DNA of 64,000 nucleotides from Locusta migratoria (lineage: Eukaryota > Arthropoda > Insecta > Orthoptera > Acrididae), in NCBI GenBank assembly GCA_026315105.1, contig CM048750.1, positions 169,722,549-169,786,548 on the forward strand, given 5' to 3'. Of the stretch, positions 54,526 to 64,000 are shown piece after piece. Positions within the stretch are counted from its first letter, which is position 1. Each line of letters opens with the position of its first letter. Under the pieces are notes generated by a model. That model was given only the letters and a program-made list of their open reading frames with translations. It did no database searches and was not told the DNA's origin. The position numbers and the translations under genes were made by a program.

Positions 54526-54767
54526 TTATTAGGTATTTGGCGCTCTTCTTGGTGGCCAGTTTGCGGAGCCGCAAGCGGCAACTCTTGGAAGGCGCAGCTG
54601 TTGATGTGAGCAGCTTTGATGCTGCCGCCACTTCTGCTGCCGCGCCGACTGAAGTGTGCTGATTGTTGATCCACAGCAACTGGCGCCCTGGCCGGTCAGC
54701 TGCGGTTGTGAAGGTCACCCCCTAGCAATGTTCCACCGGGGGGGGGGGGGGGGGGATACTTGCTGCG

Positions 54768-54961
54768 CCGGCCGCGGTGGCCGAGGTGACGGAGGCGCTC
54801 CAGTCAAGGTCAGCACGGCCACTACGGTCGGGGGTTCGAATCCCCCCTCGGGCATGGATGTTTGTGCCGTCCTAGTTCGTAAGTAGTTCATAAGTAGTTT
54901 GTAAGTTTAGGGACTGATGACCCCGTAGTTAAGTCCCATAAGACTTACAAACATTTGAATT
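54768..54961 (+). mobile_element. tRNA-derived SINE (family 1), full length
   Basis: Head ccggccgcggtggccgaggt, B box ggggttcgaatcccccc, complete tail. Perfect 13-bp target duplication gatacttgctgcg at 54755-54767 and 54962-54974. Of all copies this looks among the least eroded. Confidence 0.94.
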
Positions 54962-55206
54962 GATACTTGCTGCGAGGGAGGAGATGATTAGTGTTTTTTT
55001 TTAGAATTCATATGTAATCCTGGTTGGGGGGGGGAGTTGGTCGCAGTTGGGGGGGGGGGCGGGGGTGAGACAAGGGAGGGGGGTCGCGTATGGTCTCCGG
55101 GCCTGCATCGAGTTCAATCTGGCAACCCTACGGACAGTGGGAAGTTTCACAATGAGTACTCGAGAAACACTGACTTTGAAACCCAAACATATTTATTAGC
55201 AATATA

Positions 55207-55701
55207 GAGGGCGTGTCACTAAGTGTGTTTGCCTCTGTAACTTAAAAAATAATAGGTGATGGGAAATTTTAATGCGGTAGGTCAACACAAGAAATGTTAC
55301 ACTTTCTGCGGAGCTATGAACATAGTTTATTGTATCATTTTCCAAAGAGTTACAGCACAAAGATATAATTTTTTAAATGGATCAATAGTTTTTTCTATCG
55401 TGCATTGGATTCGTTGAAACCAGCTGCGTCCAAATCAATTTAAACTACATTCCTATCACTGTTAGTTTGGGAGCTACAACCATTCAAAGTTTAGGGGGCG
55501 GAGGCTACGACAGCGTAGCTAAATGGCTGGTGGTCATGAGACAGTGGGCCGTGCCCCAGGGGATAGCCACTCGGCCAGTCAGCTACGCTATCGCAGCCTC
55601 CGCCCCCGGAACATTTCTTGTGTTGACCTACCGCATTAAAATTTCCCGTCACCTATTATTTTATAAGTTATAGAAACAAACACACTTAGTGAAACAACCT
55701 C
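55207..55701. mobile_element. TA-flanked MITE with about 95-bp inverted repeats and an inner hairpin
   Basis: Left arm gagggcgtgtcactaagtgt and right complement gaggttgtttcactaagtgt stay similar for about 95 bp (both include aaattttaatgcggtaggtc). The outer flanks are tata on both sides. A second inverted pair lies inside: gggggcggaggctacgacag at 55494 and its near complement ending at 55608. No coding. TA target and lack of a transposase suggest a Tc1/mariner-type MITE. Confidence 0.8.
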
Positions 55702-55717
55702 TATATATAAAAGAAAG

Positions 55718-55742
55718 TCCAAGCTTAAGGACTAATCAGTAA
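55718..55742 (+). repeat. 25-bp direct repeat, copy 2
   Basis: Identical to 53848-53872. Copy 2 lies 8 bp left of the transposon at 55751. Confidence 0.9.
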
Positions 55743-55750
55743 TCTATATA

Positions 55751-57364
55751 CAGGGTGAGTCACCTAACATTACCGCTGGATATATTTCGTAAACTTCATC
55801 AAATACTGTCGAACCGATTCCACAGCCCGAACGATAGTACAAAAAATGTACGGAAGAATGTTTTTTAACACAAACCTACGTTTTTTTTAAATGGAACCCC
55901 GTTAGTTTTGTTTGCACATCTGAACATATAAACAAATACGTAATCAGTGCCGTTTGTTGCATTGTAAAATGTTAATTACATCCGGAGATATTGTAACCTA
56001 AAGTGACGCTTGAGTACCACTCCTCCGCTGTTCGATCCTGTGTATCGGAGAGCACCGAATTAAGTCGGGATCCAAAGGGAACGGTGATGTACCTTAGGTA
56101 CAGAAGAGACTAGAACAGCACATTACGTCCACATGCTAACACCTTTATTGGTCTTTTTCACTGACGCACATGTACATAGAGTGACATTCTGTCAATGGGC
56201 ATTAACAGAGAATGCGTTGCAGTTCTACCTCTTTACCGATGAAGCGGGTTTCACAAACCACGGGGCAGTGTATCTACGGAACATCCATTACTGGTCCGTG
56301 GACAATCCTCGCTGGCTCCGACAGGTAGAGCGACAGCGACAATGGACTGTAAATGTATGGTGCGGAATCATTGGCGACCACCTCATTGGTCCTCACTTCA
56401 TTGCAGGGGCCCAAACAGCTGCAACATACATCGCGTTTCTACAGAATGAGCTGCCAACGTTACTCGAAAATTTCCCAGTGGAAACCCGTCGACGTATGTG
56501 GTATCAGCATGATGGTACACCTGCACGTTCCGCAATTAACACTAGGCTGACCCTTGACAGGATGTTCGACGGGCGTTTCAACGACGTGGAGGACGCATAA
56601 ATTGGCTAGCCCGTTCTCCTGATCTTACACCTCTGGACTTTTTTCTGTGGGGTACGTTAACGGAGAATGTGTACCGTGATGTGCCTACAACCCCAGAGGA
56701 CATGAAACAACATATTGTGGCAGCCTGCGGCGACATTACACGAGATGTACTGTGGCGTGTACGACATTCATTACGCCATAGATTGCATTTGCGTGCAGCA
56801 AATGATGGCCACCACTTTGAACATCTATTGGTCTGACATGGTCACACACTCTCCGTAATTGAAAACGAAAACCACGTGTGTACGTGTACCTCACCCCTCA
56901 TGGTAATGTACATGTGCGTCATTGAAAAAAACCAATAAAGGTGTTAGCATGTGGACGTAATGTGCTGTTCTAGTCTCTTCTGTACCTAAGGTACATCACC
57001 GTTCCCTTTGGATCCCTACTTAATTCGGTGCTCTCCGATACACACGATCGAAAAGCGGAGGAGTGGTACTCAAGCGTCAACTTCAGGTTACAATATCTCC
57101 GGATGTAATTAATATTTTACAATGAAACAAACGGCACTGATTACGTATTTGTTTATATGTTCAGATGTGCTAACAAAACTAACGGGGTTCCATTTAAAAA
57201 AACCTAGGTTTGTGTTAAAAAACATACTTCCGTACATTTTTAATGGTTTGTATTAACCAATTACGTTAGCCCCTCTCCTCACGTTCGGTCTGTGGAATCG
57301 GTTCGTCAGTATTTGATGTGGTTTACGAAATATACCCAGCGGTATTGTTACGTGACTCACCTTG
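55751..57364 (+). mobile_element. DDE transposon (same group as 1-474) with inverted repeats over 400 bp
   Basis: Left cagggtgagtcacctaacat, right complement caaggtgagtcacgtaacaa; TA-rich flanks (ctatata / tgtata). The arms extend to about 56160 on the left and from 56925 on the right (landmarks ggtgttagcatgtggacgta, aggtacatcaccgttccctt, tccggatgtaatta). Only the transposase core lies between: frame 56133-56600 with RVTFCQWAL, LFTDEAGFTNHG (first Asp), VNVWCGIIGDHLIGPHFI, MWYQHDGTPARSAINTR (second Asp), then in a shifted frame NWLARSPDLTPLDFFLWG (third acidic) through HFEHLLV, stop at about 56834. The N-terminal HTH is absent. Confidence 0.85.
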
Positions 57365-57379
57365 TGTATAAAAGAAAGT

Positions 57380-58150
57380 CGTGTTAGTTGCACTATTTAT
57401 AACTAAAGAACGTCTGAACCTATTTGGCTCAGAATTGGTGGGAAGGTAGCTTAGAAGCAATAGACGGACATAGAAAGGTTTTTAGATACCTACTTATTTA
57501 ATATTTTATGTATGGCACATCCATCTATATTAATAAAAATGAATGGCCGCATGTATGAAAGCGCATCACTTGAGAATGGCTTCATCAATTTGGCTGATCT
57601 TTTCTTAGTTCTGTTCGTAATTCTCAGGACAAGGTTTGTATGAAAGAAAATTTTTGGAAACTCTACCGGATAATATTAGAATTTGAGAATAACTGAATGT
57701 ACGCTTCCAGCTCGGATCATTTTCTAGATTATCTAACAATCACTACTCGCCTAGCGACCAAATACGCTGTAACGGAGCAAATACACCAAGGAGGTTAGAA
57801 GAAAGGGAGGGGATTCCTCGAAGCCAGGGATTAACTGGTATGTAGGGTTTAATTTTAAATCCGCTAAACAGACCCAGCGGGCAATGTTGGCAACAGCCGT
57901 TGATTTCACAGTATTTAACCCGTTGCGGTTCAGCCACTAACATACGCAAAATGGGTAATGCAACCGATACATATTTTAATCTTTATTTCATGTATAATTT
58001 TCTGACTTGCCTTACAACGTTGTATATTTAATACCTTAGAGATCTGAAGATGGCCGTGGAAACAGGCAGATACCGGTCTTCATTTATATAAATTGTGTTT
58101 TTTGCGATTTGTGACTGTTTTTATTTATAAAAATCTTACAATTTAATTTG
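57380..58150. other. Anonymous stretch with MITE trace
   Basis: No gene. At 57787 caaggaggttagaagaaagg matches the end of the hAT MITE at 26801, but I found no opposite end. 57560-57690 resembles 19640-19760. At 58043 ctgaagatggccgtggaaac is a hammerhead-like motif as often seen in dispersed repeats. Confidence 0.35.
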
Positions 58151-58154
58151 TGAT

Positions 58155-58640
58155 ACAGTAAGATATTTTGCTGTCTCAGCTCTTTACTTGGCGTTTACGT
58201 GGAGCGAGGCACCATGGGGCTACCATAACAGTGAAAATTTGCTCTTGAGGGATATTTGGCCATTCTTTCATGAGTGCGATATCCAGCTCTGCAACCGCCA
58301 TGAAAGGTGCTGGTCTGGCTGCGATGCGCAGCGCACCAGACAATCGGGTTTCAGTCAGGTGAACAAGCTGGCTACTCCATTCGTTCAGTTCCCTCAGCTT
58401 CCAGCATGACGTCCAGCATTGCACCTCTGTGGGAACGAGCGTCATCGTTCACCAGAAAGAACCAATCTCCTGGCACCACCTTAGGAAACAACAAAAGGTC
58501 GAAGGATCTTGTATCTAAATCTCTGAGCAGTCAAATCACCATTCCGATTGACACAGAGGTCCGTAAATCCGCCAATACTCGCTCCTGCCAACACCATAGG
58601 TTCACCACTATGATATGGTGATGTTTCCCGCACATAAGCA
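58155..58640 (-). pseudogene. Tc1-like transposase C-terminal fragment
   Basis: The minus strand from the right reads, in changing frames, VNLWCWQE (from a SLMVWAGI-like motif), FFLVNDDARSHRGAMLDVML (second Asp of the DDE triad), EAEGTERMEWPACSPD.NPIV, then ALMKEWPNIPQEQI at about 58225. This order is that of Tc1-type transposases. Frameshifts and missing ends make it a relic. Terminal repeats were not found. Confidence 0.68.
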
Positions 58641-60759
58641 GCACATAGCAAAATTCAATATAATGTGTAAAATACAATTTTAATCCGTCACATACTCTTT
58701 ATACGTTCACAATGTCTCAAAGCAAATAACATTAATTACTGAAGTGCAACATCTACCATAGCCATCGTCTTTGCACCTAATTCAGTGTTTATATTTTGTA
58801 ATGTGTAACGCTAAGTGTAGCAAACATGTTCTGATATGTTAAAAAACGTAAGTGCCCAATGCACAACCTGGTTATACCTACAATAAGAACACAGTAAGTA
58901 CATAAAATTACAATACGTTTAATTCCGGTTTATTCTGTTCTCGCTTACTAAAGTTCAGTTATGTTACCAGAACCAACATGACAGCATAACCTACACTTAG
59001 CTGAAATGTTCCTGTAAAGTTATCCACTGAAGATGGGCCTACAGTGGCTCGAAAACTACTTCTGGATTCAATAAAAAACATCCAAAAAGGCAGCTGGTTG
59101 CAATTCTTTTCACAAAAACACATCGTCAATACTGATGTTTTTCCGCCCAGTTTCTGCGGGCTAAACGGTGGCGTCGTTTCAATGGGACACAAATCATTAG
59201 CCTCCGTACGTAAAGGCCACATTCCCGAAGACGATTTTAGACTGTTTGTGTTGATATTGCGCGTCCCGTTTCTGTCTGGTGACTGCGTAGCAGCTGAGTT
59301 GCATTCAGCTTTCTGTTTCTACGGGATGGTAACCGGAGATAACGGTCTTATTGATGTTACCCGTTGACGACCTTAGTCTTATCCCTGCAAATTACGGTTT
59401 GGGACACTTCAAGAGCTGCAGTTACGACCCTCTGTGTCTGTCCCGCTTCTAACATTCCTATGGCCCAAGCCATAGCTTCGGGTAAGTCACGTTGTTGTCC
59501 TATTGCACTACCTGCTCACTACACTATCTGAATCAAACTGCTGGTAATTCATTTGGTAGAGTAAACACAAGTCAACACCAACCTCTTCTCCAGCAACCCT
59601 CTGTTACTACCATTATCTCGTTTGCCTTAATGTTGTTGTCTCCACTTCTTAGAACCTATAAAAAGACGTCGAACCATTTTAGTTCTTTCTGCATTAGGAA
59701 TTGAAATCCTGTACTGTCTTCTCAAATCTGTCTTTAGTCTCTCTAATGTGCCAATCTCTTCTTGTCAGCCTAGCACTTGCAACCCACTTCCTCAATTGGT
59801 TCTTTGACATCTCCGTCTTCCCTATTACTTTACCCCTCTATATCTCTCAGTTACGATGTAAGTTACTAGATTTTTGAAATAACGCCACCGTTTACTTGTG
59901 CAAATTATTTTTTTCTCCAGAGGTTTTTCGCTTTTTTATAATTTTATTTTTATTTTTTATATATACCTCAAGGCGTCCTCATTGGGTTTTTAGAAAATGA
60001 GGATGGCAAAAGAAATGTCTGACAAAAGTAAAGAATTATTCGGCGCTTTCTGTGAAAAATGGCCATACAAACTAACCGGTTATCATGTAACTAACTCGCT
60101 GGTGTCTTAACATATGTCCTTGCAAACTCTAAAGTCTCCACTTTAATTGAGTATTCAATAACTTCGTCTAAAAAGAACCGAGTTTAACTGGAGCACCTGT
60201 CACGTCATAACTGCTGTAACCAATTTCATAATTACGAAACTTAATTAACACTATAATTATACCACTATATAAATAAAATGTCTTACGCTAGTTGGCCCTC
60301 GCCATTTCTACGTAGCATGCTAGACAAAGTCAACCACTAATCGACTGTGACATTATCTTCGGCCGGCGAACAACGGCACCATAGAAAACTAATTTTTCAG
60401 AGACAGAAACTAAGTAGTACGTTTTTCGCATCGCATGTTCGCGAACATGATACTGTACTGCAACAGCAGCCGCTGTATCTGAACATAATTTTTGTGATAG
60501 TCAAAGCGGGCAGTACTGTGTTAAGTATTATGTGCTTTCTTAGGGCAGTAAATTATTTCGACGGTGCACAATTTTGTGTCAATTAAATAGTTTCTATTAG
60601 ATATATATAAAATTTGCTCGCAGTTGAAATTATAATGTATCATATAATATGCAAGATTTAACGTTTGAAGCGTCATAAATTTCATTGTAATTTGAAACAA
60701 CTGAAGTAAGTGTGATAAGAACTACTTCTCAGTGATGTTATCGCGTAGTCGGGTAAAAG
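58641..60759. other. Anonymous stretch
   Basis: No gene I can support. 59026-59065 contains ccactgaagatgggcctaca then gtggctcgaaaac, a hammerhead-like motif near the end of an old repeat. The open frame 59044-59367 has no recognisable domain. 59490-59860 is pyrimidine-rich, perhaps a LINE 3' region on the minus strand, family unknown. Confidence 0.35.
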
Positions 60760-60772
60760 TGTATGCGCTACT

Positions 60773-60957
60773 TCAAACTGTTGAAATGTTACTAATTCTA
60801 TGGTAGCAAACTACGTTGGTCCTCAGTCCCTAGTCTTACCAACTAATCCAAGGACAACACACAGAGCCATGGCCGAGGGAGGATTCGAAACTCCCACGCG
60901 GGAGACCGCGCGATCCGTAACGTGACGCTCCAGACAGCTCGGCTACTCTCGCGCGGC
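60773..60957 (-). mobile_element. tRNA-derived SINE (family 1 variant), full length, minus strand
   Basis: Complement of B box (ggaggattcgaaactcccac), head (agctcggctactctcgcgcg) and body (ttggtcctcagtccctagtc, aatccaaggacaacacac). Perfect 13-bp target duplication tgtatgcgctact at 60760-60772 and 60958-60970. Confidence 0.92.
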
Positions 60958-60970
60958 TGTATGCGCTACT

Positions 60971-63262
60971 GTTTACTGTGCCCAGTAACATTATAATATA
61001 TGCAGACGATGGGGCTGACGTATTACAAAGATATGTAACATGTTCCTAGCAGTATTGTATATGATAAACATGCCCAATGTCAACGCAAAAATATTGCCGA
61101 GGACAGAATGTTCGTAGACGTTTCTGGCTTGCAGCCTACTTTGAATTAGTGCGGTGACGTGACGTGAAAGCCATTTTGGTTGGAAAAAGTTATAGCTACA
61201 CATAACGCGCTCTAGTTGCCAACTGCGTATCATAGCTCCGAATAAAAGTACGATAACATTAATTGGATCAGAGCGGACTAAATAGTGGTGACACAAAAAT
61301 TTGAAAAGAGATTTTTTTTATCCACCACTCTTCCACCTGTCGCTTACGTAGGAATGCATGTGTCGAGTATGAAGCTCACAATAAATTAGACACCACAAAA
61401 CAAAGCTGATGTAAAACTGATAACCAGATATGGCCCTAGAATAAGGAGATGAAGAAAGCTTGTGTACCTCAACAAACGGATTTACTACATGTTTCTTCTT
61501 CTAAGACAGACGAAAACTGGAACGAATACCGTGAGACTGGGAGTGCAGCAAAGAAGGCAGTACCATCAGCCCATGCCAGGGAAATCTACGATAATCTTGA
61601 ATCAGCGATTGTGGAATGATAAATCTGAGTGGCGAAGCAACGTCATATAGAAACTGCGGACATTGAAAACTTCTGACGAATCAACAACAGGAAGAAAGTG
61701 TCAGAGCGAAAGAGGAAATACTTTGAGGTAGTTTGCAATGAGTTCCATATGCTCCAATACCGGCGTTAACACCTGTACAGGGATTCACAGGAAGAAGAAA
61801 CTAATCTAAATTATCAGGGACTAACACAACATTTTAGAAATGTTACATTGTGTATATACAAACCTAACCATTGTTTCTTCGTCTCTTCAGCGACATCCCG
61901 TATAACATACATTGTAATGAAAGTAGAGACTGAAGGATCATAAACGAACTTTAATTAGGGTAACACGACCTATAAAACGCATTAGATAGCATAAAGCAGA
62001 TATCACACGGAAAAGGTGATACACCGAAAGGAGGGTTTATCTTCAAGAACCAAGAGCGAATAATAATGGATGTCCAAAAGAGAAGTACTGTTATTGGAAA
62101 ATGTATGAGTTTGGATGCTGTCTCTATAACGAGTTGTTTATTCTATACATCAAAGAAATAAAGACGGATATAAAAGTAAGGTTCAGGAATGGGATAAGCA
62201 TTCAGCGTGAAAGGATACTTCTGGTGAGATTGGACATTGTTATAGCCACACCCTGAGAGTGAGGAGGAATTCTAGGTCATGTTCATAGAAGTTCGAGCTT
62301 ACAGCCGGTCGTATTTCAACTGCGCACCTGACAGTCATATTCGGGTGAGCAATGGAAATGTGATGAGTGTGTTCTCCAACTCATACTGAATTTTATTGTT
62401 GATATATACAATCAAAGAATTTTATGTGTAAATCAGTTTATGTTTGACATTCTACTTATGTACTGCCTACTTGATGTTAGTATGCAAAGTGCAAGTTTTG
62501 TGGGCCCACAGAGCTCGGATTCATGCACAGAGGATGGTCAGACCGAAATCGATCTGTATTGTATATAAAAAATAAAAAGATTTCAATGCGGCCAAAGCTA
62601 GTTCTTCCAATTTTAATACGTAAATGTGTTACTTTCATGTAAAGCGTGGTACAAAATTTCATTGCCATATCTCCAAAACTGTGAATTTGGTGTATTTTTG
62701 AAATAGTGTGTGTTTAGCATCAACGACCCCCCTTAAAAAACCCTGGTACTAGTAGGAGACACACACGTCAAAAACTTAGGACGTCGCGTGTTGCTGCTGT
62801 AGGATGAAGATATTGTCACAGGAGAGGAAACAGTGTCGTAGATTGCTTTCAACAATGAGTCAGAAGACTGGCAACGGAGAAAAACGAAGAAGAAAAGCCT
62901 AGCATTGTTGATTACAATACTGCAGTGTCTCTCTCCACCCTTCGCACCCAATTCGGCCCCGCAGCCCCTTGAGAAGAGTCTGATGGGTCACCTGTTGGCG
63001 AAAGATGCACGACCCTCACATTAGTCAGGGGAAAGTGCCGGTGTCTTCGCAATCGCGCAGTGTAATTCTTTCAGCGGTCCCGTCATATACCGTTTCGTCA
63101 TCTCCAGTGTCTGGCATTTTCGCTGAAGCTGAAGGCCAAGCGAAGGCGCTCGTGGTCTCAAGCCAACACAGTTCTCAGAATATTCAGCTTATCTTCTTAT
63201 TCTGTTATATGCTTTGTGGCTGTTCCTTGAATCACGTCCGAGTGTACTCACACCATTTACCG
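60971..63262. other. Anonymous stretch
   Basis: No supported gene, RNA gene or named repeat. Open frames at 60991-61296, 62733-62951 and 63005-63301 show no family. This is the longest repeat-poor part of the window and so the likeliest intronic or intergenic host DNA. Confidence 0.4.
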
Positions 63263-63271
63263 ACTAAGCAG

Positions 63272-63440
63272 CTGCTGCGAGGTAGTGACCGAGCGGTCTG
63301 AGACACCACGATATAGCTGCTCCCGCTGGAGGTTCAAGTCCTGCCTATGGCTTGGGGGTGTTTGCTGTCTTTAGGACAATTTAAATAGTTTGTGCGTTTA
63401 GGGCTGTTTGGTCCCTTGGGTTTACAAACATTTGATTTTT
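63272..63440 (+). mobile_element. tRNA-derived SINE (family 1 variant), eroded
   Basis: Head gcgaggtagtgaccgagcgg, B box ggaggttcaagtcctgcct, body ggacaatttaaatagtttgt, tail tttacaaacatttga. Target duplication actaagcag at 63263-63271 and 63441-63449. Confidence 0.85.
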
Positions 63441-63619
63441 ACTAAGCAGTTATTAGTTTGATGATCGGACGGAAATTATAATTACGACGTAGCTGCTCTA
63501 AACGTTGAAATAATTCAGTAGGTATGTACATGTAGCGTCTATTACGAAAGAAAAGACTACTGATCCTGCGGTTGTTATTTTTACATATTCAGAATATAAG
63601 ACATCAACTGCTAATGGGC

Positions 63620-63765
63620 AAAGCTGAAAATGTATACCCAGCTGGGATTCGAACCCGGGTCTCCCACTTTCTAGGCAGTTGCGCTGACCTCTACACCACT
63701 GGGGACACAGTGGTCACCGCACCTGCAAGGACTACCTAAGCACGCCTCCCGTCAGACACAAATTT
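63620..63765 (-). mobile_element. tRNA-like dispersed repeat (separate family)
   Basis: The minus strand carries a tRNA-like segment: complement of gctgggattcgaacccgggt, ctcccactttctaggcagtt, tctacaccactggggacac. A and B boxes are recognisable, but it continues into non-tRNA sequence (cagtggtcaccgcacctgca), so I call it a SINE-type repeat rather than a tRNA gene. Confidence 0.55.
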
Positions 63766-63774
63766 CCAGCTCTA

Positions 63775-63868
63775 CTTAGTATAAGCTAGTTCATAAGTAA
63801 TTTGTAAGTTTAGGGACTGTTGACCCCGCAGTTAAGTCCCATAAGCTTTACAAACATTTAACATTATT
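63775..63868 (+). mobile_element. tRNA-derived SINE (family 1) 3' fragment
   Basis: Only the tail half: agtataagctagttcataag, ggactgttgaccccgcagtt, ctttacaaacatttaacatt. The head is absent and the left junction adjoins the preceding tRNA-like repeat. Confidence 0.85.
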
Positions 63869-64000
63869 TTTAATATAAAGAACCCAGGCTGCCAGAGTAA
63901 ACAGTCCCAGGACAACATTAATACTGCAAGAAGCTGATCAACACAAAAGTTTTTTCTACATCAACAAATCTGGTAATAAAATTTGTTTTACTTATTAGAA

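Larger units (their letters stand above)
53875..55130. mobile_element. hAT-like element (second family) with two nested SINEs
   Basis: Left end tagggttgccagatctccgg and right complement tagggttgccagattgaact share the first 14 bp; both continue into ccgggc-rich text. The (C/T)AGGGTTGCCA start is familiar for hAT ends. The 8-bp flanks cagtaagt and cggacagt match at only 5 positions, so the target duplication is not secure. Inside: SINEs at 54015-54171 and 54768-54961, a G-rich run at 54739-54755, and a short coding trace at 54450-54525. Confidence 0.55.

Noticed and set aside
1..64000. CRISPR arrays, rRNA, operons or prokaryotic promoters
   Set aside because: No spaced short repeats, rRNA-like text or clustered prokaryotic coding; the sequence is clearly eukaryotic.

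Overview
This is a eukaryotic, AT-rich, repeat-dominated window that looks like insect DNA, most probably from an orthopteran (grasshopper or locust type). That is an inference from the repeats: many copies of a tRNA-derived SINE ending in acaaacatttgaaca, RT lineages with CAA-repeat or TGTAGA-type tails, mariner, Tc1, hAT and Harbinger-like elements, and Penelope-like GIY-YIG retroelements. There are no operons, rRNA genes, CRISPR arrays or other prokaryotic features. Nearly all open frames over 60 codons are pieces of transposases or reverse transcriptases, or are accidental. The single good host-gene candidate is a 120-nt exon on the minus strand at 53604-53723: a methionine, a hydrophobic signal peptide and a consensus splice donor.

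Layout. 1-10 kb: a cut-off transposase; an RTE-like LINE split by a SINE; two minus-strand LINE fragments; a CpG-rich block (5035-5604); and a 1.6-kb Harbinger-like element with TTA target duplication carrying two SINEs. 10-20 kb: a Penelope-like fragment abutting a Jockey-like LINE; more LINE fragments; a 296-bp fold-back insertion whose uninterrupted site survives in an inverted paralogue at 17.3 kb; a decayed DDE-type transposase. 20-30 kb: a Tc1 element with an internal tandem duplication; a 301-bp tandem tRNA-like repeat; an RTE-like LINE; a Penelope-like inverted repeat; and a nest of four elements at 26710-29874 (a mariner holding a hAT MITE and a SINE, the SINE holding a Penelope-like element).

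30-42 kb: a second Harbinger-like element, several SINEs, a paired inverted repeat with hammerhead-like motifs, a minus-strand Tc1, and the first copy of a family with about 0.3-kb tandem units and a terminal hairpin. 42-53 kb: LINE fragments meeting tail to tail; a long Jockey/CR1-like LINE; a mariner deletion derivative holding the second copy of the tandem-unit family. 53-64 kb: a hAT remnant 31 bp from the splice donor of the candidate host exon, a second hAT-like element, a TA-flanked MITE, a long-TIR transposase element, a Tc1 fragment, and a repeat-poor right end with scattered SINEs.

These sequences do not form a pathway. What the window shows best is insertion history: many SINEs keep matching 8-14 bp target duplications, so the order of insertion can be read directly. 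No functional autonomous element is visible; every transposase or RT frame is truncated, shifted or interrupted by stops.
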